DNA of 64,000 nt from Klebsormidium nitens. Taxonomy: Eukaryota; Streptophyta; Klebsormidiophyceae; Klebsormidiales; Klebsormidiaceae. The notes beneath the pieces were generated by a model that did no database searches, was not told the DNA's origin, and was given only the letters and a program-made list of their open reading frames with translations. The stretch spans positions 73,961 to 137,960 of the forward strand of contig DF237046.1 in NCBI GenBank assembly GCA_000708835.1, given 5' to 3'. The first letter of the stretch is position 1. Each line of letters starts with the position of its first letter. Below, piece after piece: positions 1-12,168 of this stretch. Both the position numbers and the translations under genes were made by a program.

Positions 1-2719
1 GGACGAGGTTGTCAATCTGCAGATTCGCAATGGTTTGTGTTGTCAATTTGGGATATGGTCGAAGAACTAGATGGGCACCAGGCAGTAGCGTGTTTCTGCT
101 CCTTATCTGCGGCCGACTCTTCAAGGTCGCAGCCCTGATCGAGGATCAAGTGAAGGAATCCGCTTTTGGTTTCTTCTGTTGGAAAGATGAGGGAATCTGC
201 CGCAACATTCAAGGGCAGTATGAAGCAAGATTGACCTTCCTAAATACTGACTCTGAGAAATTTACTGTCGCAGTTTTCTGAGACTAAGTCAACGTTTGTC
301 TTGAATATCTAAATCTATTACTGTTACCCCTCAAGTTCGACCAATCAGAGAGTCTTTCTCACCGCTTCATTTCGAAGGCTCTCGCTCGCGTAAAAGGCGA
401 CGAACACCTCCTGGTCCTTCCCGGAACCCTCGCCTGTCTTGCTGCCTCCCGGAGCTTCTCTCCCTACTTGTTTGCCCTTGAAGATACAATAGCCCGACAC
501 TTTACTCCAGGCCAGATGGTCGGAGTCTGTTATCGTTGTAACCGAATCCCTCAGCTCCATACACCTCGGCCACTCGACGTATCCCAGAACGTAAGTCGGT
601 AGATACAGCACCTCCCAGAGCAGTCGGAGCGCCAAGTTGTCTTCCTCAAACTTATCCAGATCCAGGGGGAGGCTGAACAACAACTGATTGCTGTTCCCAT
701 GGAGCGACCTTTCCATCCGCCAGATGTCAACCCGATGCTCATCCGCGATAACCGAGACGGCGAAATTTCTCTCGGGCTGTTCGTCGAGCACCCGACCCAT
801 ACTCTCACGCGCTTGCGCAAGGGCAACGCTGTAACCCTCCCGGTCCAGCCGGGCAATGAACACCAAAGGGGAGACGACGCCCTCGTATCCGGACCCTGAC
901 TCTCCTGTGTTAATGACGGTAGCTGCATCTCGTTGGTATTGTAAATTACCGCGCCACACCAACCGGCTTCGAGGTATGAGCTGGGTTTTCGGAGGGGCCC
1001 AGTACATTGAGTAGAGCAGACCGAACAAGATGGCCTGCGTTCTCTTTTCTCCTTCCAGATCAGTAACATACGGAGCTTTTTCGGGTGCCTTCCCCCGCTT
1101 TATCTTGGCGGCTGCCCGGTATGCGTGATCCGCGTAGCGCATGAGTAACTCTTCGAGTGAACAATCCTCTTCCCTCAGAAAATGTTCGATCTCGTTGAGC
1201 CACACTCGAAAGCCAGCCTCCAAACTCCGCTCTAGCTCTGTCTGGGCGCGCGGATCATAATATGGAAGGCCTGCAGTCAAGATACAAAGCAATAACTATA
1301 AGGGTCTCCCAAATAAGGGAGAAGATGGAAACCCTCGAAAGTCTTTTATTATACCCGCACATTATTGCTGCCGTTCAGCGTGGAGAAGACTGGTCGAGCA
1401 CTTACAATGGAATCGGATGCTCTGCTGAAAAGATATGGACTAAAGAGAGGTATCACGACAACGTTTTTAAATTACGTGTTAGCCTCTTTTCTCCAGGTCA
1501 TGCATCCCTTCATTAGCACTGGCAATCATCAGTCCATCCTTTCCTGTAAGCCTTAGAAAAGACATGCTTCATTAGCGGCCCCTTGTGCAAAGAGTCTGGA
1601 TGAATCATGGAGCTGGTAAACCGGCTCCCTCCTTTGCCCACACAAGGAGAAGTGCTCGATTGGGGCCGCTACCAAGGGAAGGAGGCTTTCTGGATGCCTG
1701 CCCTCAAATCCGTTGAAGATGTTTGAAATAAACGGAGTAGAACTTCTGCAGCTTTTAACACGCGTTACCGTGTTGCACCCATACAGAACCGATGCCGAAG
1801 AAGGAAACACTGAAGCCAAATACGCTGTGCTCTGAAATCTTGGCTGCTTTTAAGGCAAAAGGAATCGGAGAAACGGTCTGTTTTGTGGGCGCTACTTTTT
1901 CACACGTAAAGGCTAGCTTTTAAACATCAGAGTCATTCTTAAGGTGGACGAAACTCTTCCTCGTCAAGCCCATCAAGAAACTTTTGGAGAAACACTTGCA
2001 AACTGTCGTGCCGTGGACCTTGTTGTGACAGGGAGGCCATTCGGTGTAAACCTTCAGATCTGGTCGCATGTAGGTCCAGCTTCTCGGTGCTCACCGGCTT
2101 CTTCTAGCCACTTAGAAAGCTCCACAGCCAGAGACCAGCCAGGTACGCTCCTGGCCAAGTCAGGCTCTTCGATGCCTTCATTCTTGCCCTGCGCTGCCGC
2201 TCGAAAGAGTCGTCCTGCTCTCAGCGCTATCTCTCCACTAAAGCTTCCACGGAAGACCTGCCAACAACAAAAACGTCGTTGCTTGAAATGGTTAGAATCA
2301 TTCCGCCCAGATTTTAAGATGATTCAGAGCTGATTGAGAGATGTTGAGAATTGATTGACATAGAGTGATACGAGTGCATGTTACAAATTCAGTAGTCTTT
2401 GGGTCCGTTCAGTTATGTCTGGTAAGCTGCAGAGCTACAAATTGCACTTAACTGAATGCCCCAAGTCAACCAGTCGTCAATATGACCGTACCTTTGTGAG
2501 ACTCATCCTTGCGCTGTTGTCTGCGAAGCTGGTCCCGGCCCGAGCTTGACCCGGCAAGGAGACCTTCCTTGCTGGAATAAGGCCTGTCCTGGACCGCAAC
2601 TTGAGCGAGGCAATCTCACCGGTGAAGCCGGAGCCGTTCAATTTTGTTAAGTGTGGCCCTTTCAACGCCGTGCAGGCCATGACAGTTCGACCACCATGCA
2701 GAGCGAGGCAGGTCTCCAT
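1..2719 (-). CDS. Unrecognised protein, tandem copy A (3' end off window)
   Basis: I do not recognise this family. Exons read on the minus strand are 2719-2492 (from ATG), 2257-2095, 1270-363, and the start of a fourth at 16-1, which leaves the window. Phases are consistent (0, 1, 0) and each junction has GT/AG; the same junctions occur at the equivalent places in copy B (4458-6680), which is the main evidence that both are real. The large third exon encodes about 302 residues, with an acidic N-terminal helix-rich part (FRVWLNEIEHFLREEDCS), a conserved GE(K/R)RTQAI segment and a C-terminal part containing LDLDKFEEDNLALRLLWEVL. No signal peptide or membrane segment is seen. The reading frame at 345-1292 looks complete only because it runs through the donor at 362 into a chance stop. 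Family, location and activity are unknown. Confidence 0.6.
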
Positions 2720-4457
2720 GACAAGACCTGTGAAGCCTGCGGAAGTTGCTTGGCTTTCTTAGAGGGTGTGCAACGAACTGTCTTTCCAGAAGGCCAATCT
2801 TGGGTGCAGGAGAGGTTTCGAAAGCTTCTGCAGTCACCCAGCTGAGCCCATTTCCACCACAAGCCCCCTCTTCTAGCACTTCCTTGAAGTCCAAAGAAGT
2901 GGGGCACCCGGTCTTCCTACTTGAGGAAAAGCGTTTCCGCCCAGCACCTGATTAGTCCGAGTCCTGTTATGTGATGCAGCGGAAATGAGAGAGCAGAGAT
3001 GGCAGCTTCCGAATACATCCGAAGCTACCAAGGAAGCGTGCGCCAGCTTGTCTTCGCTGATCTCTCTACTAGGGTCTGCCCTCCTTAATTTCTCGACCTC
3101 CTTGTCTGCCACTTGAGTGCTATATGCCTGCAAGACGTGACTAGCTGGAAGAGGCACTCTCGACCTCCTTCGCGCTTGACCTTCGACTAATCACGGAAGG
3201 CACCCGCATGCATGGTCCCATTGAATCCTTAGACATGACCATTTCCCGTGGTTCTAGGAAATAGCATTGGCTGTGCCGTTGGATGACCGGGATTCGCTGC
3301 CTCATTCCAGGATCGAGTAGCGAGTACGTCTCTCCCAGTCCTTCTGATGTACTCACCAAGATACAAAATGACGCTTTCCCGTGTAAAGAGCAGATGCTGA
3401 CCCAACACGTACCTTACCTGCCGTTCAACCAGATTCCTGTGCTTCTTTTCGCCAGAGGGACAAGAGCTCGCTATGAAAGCAAGGCGGCACGGGGCATCGG
3501 GCGTGAACTGTAAGGATTGGTTCCAGCTATCTTACCAGCGATGTCAAACGGCCATGAACAAATCCTTCGATAGAACTCATTCCCAAAGAGGTTCTGACGT
3601 GTTTAGAATGGGTTCAGATGAGTCGTTTTCCTTGAGCAGCATCATGCCTCGGGGCTAGGAACAACAGGACATGCTGGACGGTTATTCGTGCCTGGCTTCC
3701 TTCATGAGCATATTATCAGAATCCGGTCATACACGTCGGGTCTCGTTGGGTTGAACTTGCTTCCGTCCCTCGACGACGGGCTGTCAACTATTTGCAGACG
3801 CTTCACTTTCGTACTTCATAACGTTCGGTTTGGTATCTCGCAGTCGCGCTGGGAATGGACCGTTACTTTGAAAGCTTGTCCGTAAGTGATTCGCACATTG
3901 CTTGCTTTAAAAACTATGTCGTAGCCCATGGCCCGCTTTTTGGCAAAGCAGTGCATATCCACCATATTTGCGTCGTCATTGATACATTTTAGCTTTATGC
4001 ATCAGAAAAGTGCACCGACGAACTTCTAGCTCCGTGAGCTAAGCAGATCTGCATAGCCAGTACGGATGTACACAAAAGCGCGGAACTCAATCAATGTTCG
4101 AAGAATGGTACTGTACAATGAAGCATCTATCAAACATCATGGTCATGTGGGTCCGTATCACCACTCACGCAAGCATTTCTGGGTCGGGTAAGACTTCAAC
4201 ATCAGTCGATCAGTCGTGAGTCAAAAGGAACATATAGCCATCAAAGGCTTATTTCTACCTGACTTCCGTCCTGTTGAGAACCACAACTCTTATCTACAGT
4301 CGGATCGAATCAGACTTCGAGTTGGAAACAATTCGACCTGGAATTGATTCTCCGTCCAAAATCACCCTAGAGCTACACACAGAAACAGGTTTCTAGGAAA
4401 TTGGCACCGACCACACAATCGGGTCTACTGACTTACATTAACGTACCAGCTGAAGAT
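2720..4457. other. Spacer upstream of copy A, with conserved 5' blocks
   Basis: From 2720 to about 3430 the sequence is alignable with 6681-7420 upstream of copy B, including an LGGNA-coding stretch on the minus strand near 2935 (copy A) and 6940 (copy B). Copy B has in-frame stops here, so I treat these as 5' leader or promoter sequence, or decayed exons, not CDS. From about 3430 to 4457 I see only short unsupported reading frames and AT-richer sequence. Confidence 0.4.
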
Positions 4458-6680
4458 CTAGTCTTTATCAGTATCAGGGGTGGGCTGAGTCAGCATCGTC
4501 AAGGCCGCCAAGGTTGCAGATGATGCCATTGCCGCTTCTCCAACGACGAGGTAGTACGGAAGGGGTGTAGACCCCCAAGTGCCCTTCGTCTTGAGAGTCG
4601 TTCTCAGTTCGCCACCGGGCCAGGACAGTAGGTTGTCAATCTGAATATTGCGATGGATTGACATGTCAGACTCAGAACGTTTGGTATACAAGCCTTTTGA
4701 GAGGAGAAAGGGGCTCTAAAGTCACATTCGTTTATAGGGACGAGCAAGAATGACTACGTTCAACTGAGTCAAGAAACAGAAGTAGAAAGAACCAGACGGT
4801 AGGGACTCTCTGATTTGCCCATCAGAGAGTCTCTCTCACCGCCATTTTCCGAAGGGGCTTGCTCTCGTAAAAGGCGACGTACACCTCCTCTTCCGTTCCG
4901 GATGCCTCGCCCGTCTCGCTGCCTCCCGGAACGGACTGCGGACTGACTTTCGGGGCTGCTTTTTTGCCTTTGAAGACACAGTAGCCCAAGCTGCCCCAGC
5001 CCACATGGGCAGTAATCGTGATAATTGAATCATCAACCTCCATCTGCTTTGGCCAGTCGACGCAACCCCAATCTTTAGGCGAGGAACAGAGCACCTTCCA
5101 GAGCAGTCGGAGCGCCCAGTTGTCTTCCTCGAAGTAATCCAGATCTAGTGGGACCCCGTATAGAAGCCGATCGCTGTACTCATCGGGCGACTTTGTCGTC
5201 TGCCAGAACTCAATCCGCTGCTCATCCCCAATTATTGAGACAACAGATCTCCTCCCAGGCTGTTCGCCAAACACCTGAGCCTTTCTGTCTTGCTCTAACT
5301 TGATCGTATCAACACTTTCATAATCACGGTCCAGCCGAGCTGTGCAACCCAAAAGCAAAACGACACCGCCGTATCCGTCCCTTGGATCTCTCTCAGCGAT
5401 AACAGTCACTGCGTCTCTATGATTTCGTACAAGACCGTGACGGGGTGGGAGGGTATGGGGTCTGAGCTGATGGCTCGTAGCAGGAGCGCGGGACATCGAA
5501 TAGAGCAGACCAACTAAGATGGCCTGTGTTCTTCTCTCCCCTTCGAGATTGACCAGATGCGCGGCCTCTTTAGGCGCTTTCCCCGGCCCCATTCTGCCGG
5601 AAATCTGAAACTCGTTATAGAAGCGCATGAGCAATTCGCTTATTGAGCACTTCTCTTCTCTCGACCAAAGTTGTAACTCGTGGAGCCACACCCGGAAACC
5701 AGCCTCTTCAATCCGCTGTAGCTTTTCCTGGGCGGGCGATGAACGATCGGGAGAGCCTGCAGGAACCAAGCAATGGGGCTTTCGAAAGTGAAGATATATA
5801 GCAAGCCTCGAACAATCCGTATTCAGCCCCAACACAGTGATGCCGTTTCGATTTGAGTGAAGCTGTTCAAGCAATCACACTTGGGTCAGATTATGTGCAA
5901 AAGACGACTGAGGACTGTGAGTGCTGAATAGCTTTCTCTCATCTGGGTCATTTCATTAGTGGATGATATGCCCTCAAAAGCTGCTGACAGGTCTGTAGTG
6001 GGAGTTAGCAATCATCAACTTTGTCCTGCTACAAAACTCGCTGCAACAGCTAGGCGGTTTACAGAGGTTGAATTCGAATCTTGTCACATCTTAGATCCAA
6101 AGGTTTTCAGACGTGCTCACCTTCTTCTTCGGCGGATACCCACTGATCAGAAAGATCCCCAAATAAAGACCAGTCCGATTCACTTCCGGCCATGTCGGGT
6201 TCTGGGATGCCTTCATTGTTGCCCTGCGCTGCGGGTCGAAGATGTCGTCCTGCTCTCAGCGCCTCTCCTCCAGGCCTCTCAGGATTGACCTGCCAGATAG
6301 AGAACGTCTTTGATGTCTTTGAAACCTTCTGAGACAATGTTCGGACGTGGTGTCAGTGCTTGTCCAGCATCACTAGCTCTTGCGATACTATTCCCCGGTT
6401 TCACCAAGTATGTTTGAAGCCGATGAGAGCTAAAGGTGACGCCCTTTCTGCATGTTTGTAAACGCCTCACCTCTGCAAAAGTCGTCCTTGCTGCGCTGAA
6501 GTGGGAGAAGCTGGTCTCAGCCCGAATTTGACACGACAAGGGGCCTTCTCTTGTTGACATAGGGTCTCTCCTGGACTTCAACTTTAAGGGAAGCTTTCTA
6601 AAGGAGCATTGTGAGTGTTGCCCACTCAACCCCGTGCAGGGCCTAAGTGCTTGAACCCCACGCAGTGTGAAGGCCTCCAT
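4458..6680 (-). CDS. Unrecognised protein, tandem copy B, complete
   Basis: This is the complete paralog of the gene at 1-2719. Exons on the minus strand are 6680-6471, 6289-6121, 5756-4840 and 4640-4458, with intron phases 0, 1, 0, giving about 492 residues. Conserved with copy A are the start (ME...), the exon-2 block ending in an acidic AEEE/EEA run before the donor, the FRVWLHEL region, the GERRTQAI motif, LDLDYFEEDNWALRLLWKVL, the YCVFKGKK segment and the junction leading into IDNLLSW. The last exon encodes an IDNLLSWPGGELRTTLKTK-like end with a short hydrophobic, alanine-rich stretch and an acidic tail. Amino-acid conservation across exons despite clear nucleotide divergence suggests selection on a protein. 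I cannot name a domain. A lineage-specific family is possible. Confidence 0.62.
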
Positions 6681-8878
6681 GATGAGACCCGGTAAAAGCT
6701 TCGGAAGTTTGCTTGGCTGGCCACTAATTCATGATCATGAACTCAAGGGTGTGCTAGAACCAGTCCTGAAAAGGCCAATATCTTAGTCTTGGGTGCGTTC
6801 CTGTCCTCAAACGCTACTGCAAAAATAACCCAGCTGAGATGCGTCTCAGCACAAGGCCCCTCTTCTAGCTCCTTATTCAGGTCCAGAGAACTTGGGACGC
6901 CCGGGTGGTTCTCTACCTATCCGAGTAACTGGAGCGTTTCCGCCCAGCAACCAAACCCGAGCCCGGTCATACGCTGCAGCGAAAAGGTGACGGTCTTGCT
7001 TCAGACGCCTCCCAAGCTAGATAGAAAGGGTGCGCCAGCAAGTCTCTGCGGAAAATCCTACGCGCGTCTGGCCACCTCTCTCAGTTTCTCTGCTATTGTT
7101 TGCCACTCGAAGGGCAAGGCTTGCACAAGACGTGACTACATGGGGGAAAGTTCTCTCCTTCGCGCCTTTGACTTGCACGGAGAACACCGCTTTGTGGTCA
7201 CTCTGAAAGTTTAGACATGACATTTCCCGTAATATCAGGGGGATCCAATGGCGGAGGCGCTGGATCATAGATCGGATCCGTTGATTCGCAGCCATGCGAA
7301 TCGCTTACGTGTCTCCAAGTCCTGCTTGATGTATCACCAACGATACGCGATGACGCATCCACGTGTACAGAGCAGATGCCGAACCCAAAACGCCAAACCT
7401 GCCATACCAAATTCTTGTCGATTCTTATCCAATAGAGAAACAACAGCTTTTTTTGAAAGCAAAGTACGTAGGGCTTGATCCCATGTTGCAGATCTGTGTT
7501 GGGGTAGACTGTAAGAAGGATTACAGCTGTCTAGTACCAGCGATCTCGAAGGCCATTGAATCAAGTAACAAGAATTCAACCCTAGAAAGATCTTGACGTA
7601 TTTGATCGGGGTTGAATGAGAGTCAACTCTGCTTCCTCTGAGCTGCATCAGGCGTCAGGAGGACGAACTCTCCTTGCTCCTCCAGAGGACCCGCAAGAGG
7701 CGCTCCGTCGGTAAGCGCGTGGGCGCCTCCGAGTTGCGCATCGCACACGCGAACGCAACGTGCACCTACCTTCTGGATTGGCGCACGTATTGGCTCATCC
7801 GAAAGAAGAACAGTTCTAAGCTGCCAAAACGGTCGCCTAAGTATGCTTTACGTTTAACATGGGCGGTCGACAGGACTGCCCCTCATGTCCATTTACCAAT
7901 AAGGAAGCGTCAAGCGGAGGCCGTGCACGGTTCAATGCAGTGGGACACCTGTGTATAGCTGCCTTCTGGTAAAGCAGTTTCGCTGTTTGGGAAGATGGCC
8001 GTAAGTTTGAGGCGCGAAGCTTTCAAGGCCCATTCCAGGGCACCTTCAATCGGACGGAACGGTTCGGATGCATCTGAACGGATGGTCTCAACAACGCTGT
8101 TGGCAACAGGGGACATGCAGGAAGGGCAGCCCGGAAGCTTTGTCTTATCTTATCTCATCTCGGTTGCACTGTGACAGGTGCAATGGCTTCCCTCCTTGTC
8201 GGTCGTTTCGCTGGCAATAAAATATGAACCTGGTTGTACGGTGGGAAATAACAGCTGCCGCGTCTTGTCAGAACGATGAAAGGACTGGTGATCTGACACC
8301 CATCTGAGTCGCAGCTTTGCCTAGCCCCACTGCTATAAGCGGCTTTACTTAACCCAGCCAGCTGTCCGACTCTTGTCTTCCTCCAAGCAGCCATAAGCGC
8401 GGGAAGCGAGAAGTCAGACGTGGCAACACCAGAGGAGTAACACGTGTCGCCCCACCCTGGAGGGATCCCCTTGAAGCGTATAAGGTTCCCCCCCGCTCGA
8501 CCACGCCAACCACGCTGACAAGGAAGACACATCTTGAAAAGCCGGGTAAAGGACCTGGCCGCCGGCCTGCATGCGCCAGGGGCCCTGGCGGAAAGTATTG
8601 AGGACCGTTTTGAAAGGACCATTATATCTTCTTGTGTGCTGGAATCCATTCTCCAGGGTGATTGATCTCGCCCTTGGAGACGAAGCCATCTTTTGCGAGC
8701 CTGAAAGCTTGCCGCTTTGCATCTGAGTCTGGTCTTGTGAGAGAGAAATGCTCCAAAGATCAGTGAGAGTACTTTACCCGATGCCTTTAGAGGACATGCG
8801 GTCCGCTCTCTGGCCAGGCCCTATCTTCCAACCAGCCTGATCATGAAGAGCAACTTGGTTCTGATTTGATTGTTGGAT

Positions 8879-9301
8879 TTAATACCACAACAAACAATTG
8901 ATACGTGCTTCAGAAAGCTCAAAGACGCCCGAAAGTATGTTCAACCGACTTCGTGAGTCGGCTGCACCTGGAAGGCCGCCGTGACTTGAATCCGCAAAAG
9001 ATACCAGGCACAGTAATTTGAGAGCATCATCTCGAAGCGTCCCCAGCTGCTTTCTGCAAATGGTAAATCTGGGCGGTGCATACCGGTCGATGTCCGCCCA
9101 CTTAAGCATCCAATTCAAGTCCCGTAGCTTCTTTGGAAGAGGGAGGCGGTCTGTTGTCCCACAGGCTTCATATTTGATCACAAGATATTCGAATTTCTGC
9201 ACTTGCTTTCGAGTTCGATCCGGAATCCGTGAGGCAGAGTACCAAAAACCTCCGGGAAATGCGATCCTTCCGTCTGAGCATTTTGGAGGAATCTCCAGCA
9301 T
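8879..9301 (-). CDS. Doubtful hypothetical protein
   Basis: An open frame from the ATG at 9301 encodes about 140 residues with protein-like composition, for example FEYLVIKYEACGTTDRLPLP and a following WMLKWADIDRYAPPRFTI segment. It has no recognisable domain. A good-looking GT donor (gtatct) lies near 9005, after a KLLCL stretch, so it may be one exon of a spliced gene whose other exons I cannot find. A 30-base stretch that looks like an intron inside it is in frame and too short to be a real intron. It may equally be a decayed fragment. Confidence 0.25.
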   Translation of the reverse strand: MLEIPPKCSDGRIAFPGGFWYSASRIPDRTRKQVQKFEYLVIKYEACGTTDRLPLPKKLRDLNWMLKWADIDRYAPPRFTICRKQLGTLRDDALKLLCLVSFADSSHGGLPGAADSRSRLNILSGVFELSEARINCLLWY

Positions 9302-9424
9302 ATGTGCTCGAAGGCTTGGCCAGCTACTAGCGGTTTCTGCATACACGGATTCTTACTTCGGTTCTGATGACTACCGTGGATTCCGAGGGCGCCGGCCGCC
9401 TCCGATACAACATCCCTCGGACTT

Positions 9425-9501
9425 AGTATTCCATGTATTTGAGCTAAGACCCTTTCAAGAGGCAGTATTCCATGTATTTGAGCTAGACCCTTCCAAGAGG
9501 C
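9425..9501. repeat. Two direct copies of a ~39-base unit
   Basis: 9425-9463 and 9464-9501 are adjacent near-identical copies starting AGTATTCCATGTATTTGAGC, differing by a one-base deletion and one substitution. It is a local tandem duplication with no evident function. Confidence 0.85.
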
Positions 9502-10245
9502 AGATCATTTGTGTAAGTATGGCGTTGAAGTTCGAGTATGCTTTTGTTCAAGAAAAAATGGCGAAGCTCGCCTTCCGGGGGCTCTGACCCACAAAAAGAG
9601 AAAGTGTAGCAACGGTGACATGTTGTTCCGTCTGTGCTTCAACGTCATCTACGCCATCGAGATCATCATCATGGGGCTTCTCGGAGGCTTGTTCAGTGCG
9701 GATCATTGGCACCAAGTAGAGCTGGTCAGAATCATCTCGAGCATGAGACTCCGAAATGCTCGTTCGACCATCCACTTTTACGCTGCTCGATCGAACGGTG
9801 CGACGTTTACCACCGAAGTGACCTGTTCATCGTCGATCAAGATATCCGCTAATCGAACGGTGGATTGCTGGCGAAGTGCACACCTAAAATTTCAACTTAT
9901 GTTCTCAGTGCATGCAGACACTGTGCAGCAGGATGAGCTGCGAAAATCGACCGAGGTCTAGCATTGTTTGAACTGTTCGAAGTGTCGAGGGAAGGCGCTG
10001 GACAGCGGAGGGACAAGAAGGGATTGCTTTTACGCAGAAGCGGCTTTGGTTGGCTAGATTCTGCGCATGGTTGTCCTTAATCCAACGCGCTTTGATATGC
10101 GCCCTGGCGCTGCGGTTAGTTGCGCCCATCTGCTTTCACCAGTTTTGAGCTTCTTGATCACTCTATGTTCGAAGAACCCCGCTAGGGGGGTGGTGGTATG
10201 TGTCAGTAAGGGGTGAAAAGTGGAGTAGCAGCGGCCAACAAGAGA

Positions 10246-12168
10246 ATGACATTCTCCAAACAGATCACATGTCGCATATTCACAATCCCATTGGAACACA
10301 CCGGAAGGAGGTGGGCCTTTCAGGTGCAGAGTGTTCCTGAGAGTGTGACTGAAGCTGCTGGCCAGACAAGTCTGTCCGAGCTGGCAACCAAGATTCAGGG
10401 CAAAGAGAAATTCAATGACCGCCTTCAATTGCTGAGCGCATGGGGCACTGCAAAGGTAGGCTGCAATGGAAGCACATGGTGACCAAATGTCCATCAGATT
10501 GAGGTGCCATTGGAGCTGGGCTATCAATGCTGAAGAAGTCTAGCTGCCAGTACTTTTGCAGCATTTATTAGTGTTGGGTGCATGTCCTGTGATAGACAGT
10601 TGTGCAGACTTGGAAAGCCACTGCTTGTTGTGGGGTTCATGGCAATGCTGATATTTGTAAGATTCGCAAGCCGCAACTCAGCCTGGGGAGTTGATTTATG
10701 ACTCGGGAACTTTTGACAACAGATCTCATTGGAACCACCATCTATAAAGAGCAGTTATACCACCCTGATCTTGCAGGCTAAGGCACAGTGGGCCGACCTG
10801 GAAGGAGCTCCCCCAAAGAGCCTCAAGAAGCGCCTTGCAAACCTTGGAAACTACCTTCTCAGCAAGATTCATCCTGCGGAAAACTTTTTGAAGAGCATAC
10901 CGCCTGAGTTCACCACACTCCATGTTGTCCACCCTGCTGATGTGCACTCAACTCTGGTACGGCGACGGATCAGGCTCATCGCCAAAAGGTGAGGTGACAG
11001 CCAGATGTGATGGATCTATCTGGAAAGAGGATATGGCAGGGCCGTTGCCAACCTTTTCGAACACTAGGCACTGCGAGTTGGAGTCAGTTCAGCAAATTAG
11101 TCTCTGGATGTAAGCTTGACTTTTCTGGAAGGTGCGGCAACACCAATCTGTGCAGACATATGAAGCTGGCTGACAGTGCGTGAACTCGTATATTCAAAGG
11201 ATTGGGGTTCTTGTACAGTAAAGTTTGCAATAGATCAGGAAGCCAGGTTTCGCTTATTTAGCCTAGACTGCATTGGTAGCCATCAAAGGTGTCAGAAGCT
11301 ACTCCCGACGGTTGAACCGGGTGTGCTCATTCACATTACTTGGCATCAAACTTTGGCCTGCACATGTCTATTGTCTTCTGCGCAGACCCTTCTTTACTTC
11401 TTTATGCAGAGGCCCCAACATCCACCGATGGTGGACGTACGCATCCATAAGCGCGTTGCCCGTGACTTTCTTGCTGCCAAGCCCTGTCTTCTTCTACAAT
11501 CTCTTCCGTGTACATGCAAACTGGTCCAGCTGGAAGGTGAGTGCTCTTCTTCGCATCTTCTCCTGCCGTCACCTAGCAGTTCTCTTGGATGGAGCGTGGA
11601 AGTATCGCTCAAAGCAATCAACAGGCAGTCAGCAAGAGGGTGTGACGTACCTACGAGTTTTCTTATAAGCAGCCATCTAGAGGCGCAGACTTTCAACAAA
11701 CTCGTCTCGTATCAGACCACTTGTTTGGGCTCGTGCCTTTTCAATTGGCAGACACTTGAAAGAATGGTGAGTGCTTTCAAAATGTGCCTACTTTCTAGCA
11801 GTCTCTGCAGCCCTTCCATGATGTGTCAAATTTGTCTGCAGGGCGGAAGCCGACTGTTAGCTCACCTAGAACAGTCTTCTGCAATTTTGCGAACTTCGTC
11901 ACAGATAAAAGCAAAAGAGTTGAAAGGTCTTTCCCATCCAGAGAAGGAGAAAGGGAACGCTGGGCAGACTAGTATGCCCGTGCTTCGGTTTGAATCTTCG
12001 AAAGAGCTTTCTTCCAAAATTATCGCGTCCAAAGAGAAGAAAAGGAAAGCCGGAGACAAGGTTCCGAGTAAACAAATCATTGATGAGCAGCTCGAGATCA
12101 TATGCAAGAGACACGGGTTGGATCTGCCTAGCATACTAAGGTGGAGAAACATTTCCGTTCAGGCATAA
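10246..12168 (+). CDS. Mit_KHE1 family: mitochondrial K+/H+ exchange-related protein
   Basis: Exons 10246-10455, 10723-10988, 11410-11536 and 11842-12168 join with phases 0, 2, 0 to give 309 residues. The N-terminus carries the family signature of a short arginine-phenylalanine start (CRIFTIPLEHTGRRWAFQV). Exon 2 has the conserved stretch KRLANLGNYLLSKIHP, then a SIPPEFTTLHVVHP segment and the RRRIRLIAKR run. Exon 3 encodes the hydrophobic hairpin-like part (ALPVTFLLPSPVFFYNLFR) ending in NWSSWK. The last exon is charged and ends after ICKRHGLDLPSILRWRNI. Yeast members of this family (Pfam Mit_KHE1) are inner-membrane proteins linked to mitochondrial K+/H+ exchange. That role is known for the family and only inferred here. 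The start is the first in-frame ATG after a stop. An in-frame 78-base candidate exon at 11689-11766 was left out because it interrupts the conserved alignment. Confidence 0.78.

Larger units (their letters stand above)
1..7420. repeat. Diverged tandem duplication of a gene unit, about 4-4.6 kb period
   Basis: Copy A spans about 1-3430 and copy B about 4630-7420. Matching landmarks are the acceptor before IDNL at 16 and 4640, the CDS donors at 362 and 4839, the second exons at 2095-2257 and 6121-6289, and upstream blocks near 3300-3430 and 7293-7420 sharing an AAGAGCAGATGC / ACAGAGCAGATGC core. The offset shrinks from about 4.6 kb to about 4.0 kb, so indels have accumulated mainly in introns and spacers. 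Homology extends about 700 bases upstream of the start codons, so promoter or 5' UTR sequence was duplicated along with the coding region. The window begins inside copy A; its left boundary cannot be seen. Confidence 0.65.
6681..10245. other. Mostly non-genic region
   Basis: The first 700 bases are the upstream part of copy B. From 7,420 on there are many short reading frames on both strands but no recognisable domain and no convincing exon chain. One minus-strand frame at 8722-8460 contains a protein-like run (GPFKTVLNTFRQGPWRMQ) that I cannot assign. The frame at 8879-9301 is listed separately. No tRNA-like or rRNA-like sequence was seen. Confidence 0.35.

Noticed and set aside
9090-9119. 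30-base GT-AG stretch inside the 8879-9301 frame
   Set aside because: It is far shorter than any intron here and is itself in frame, so it is read through.
11689-11766. In-frame 78-base candidate exon in the KHE1-like gene
   Set aside because: It has AG/GT borders and phase 0, but would insert 26 residues between NWSSWK and GGSRLL, which are adjacent in the family; it may be an alternative exon.
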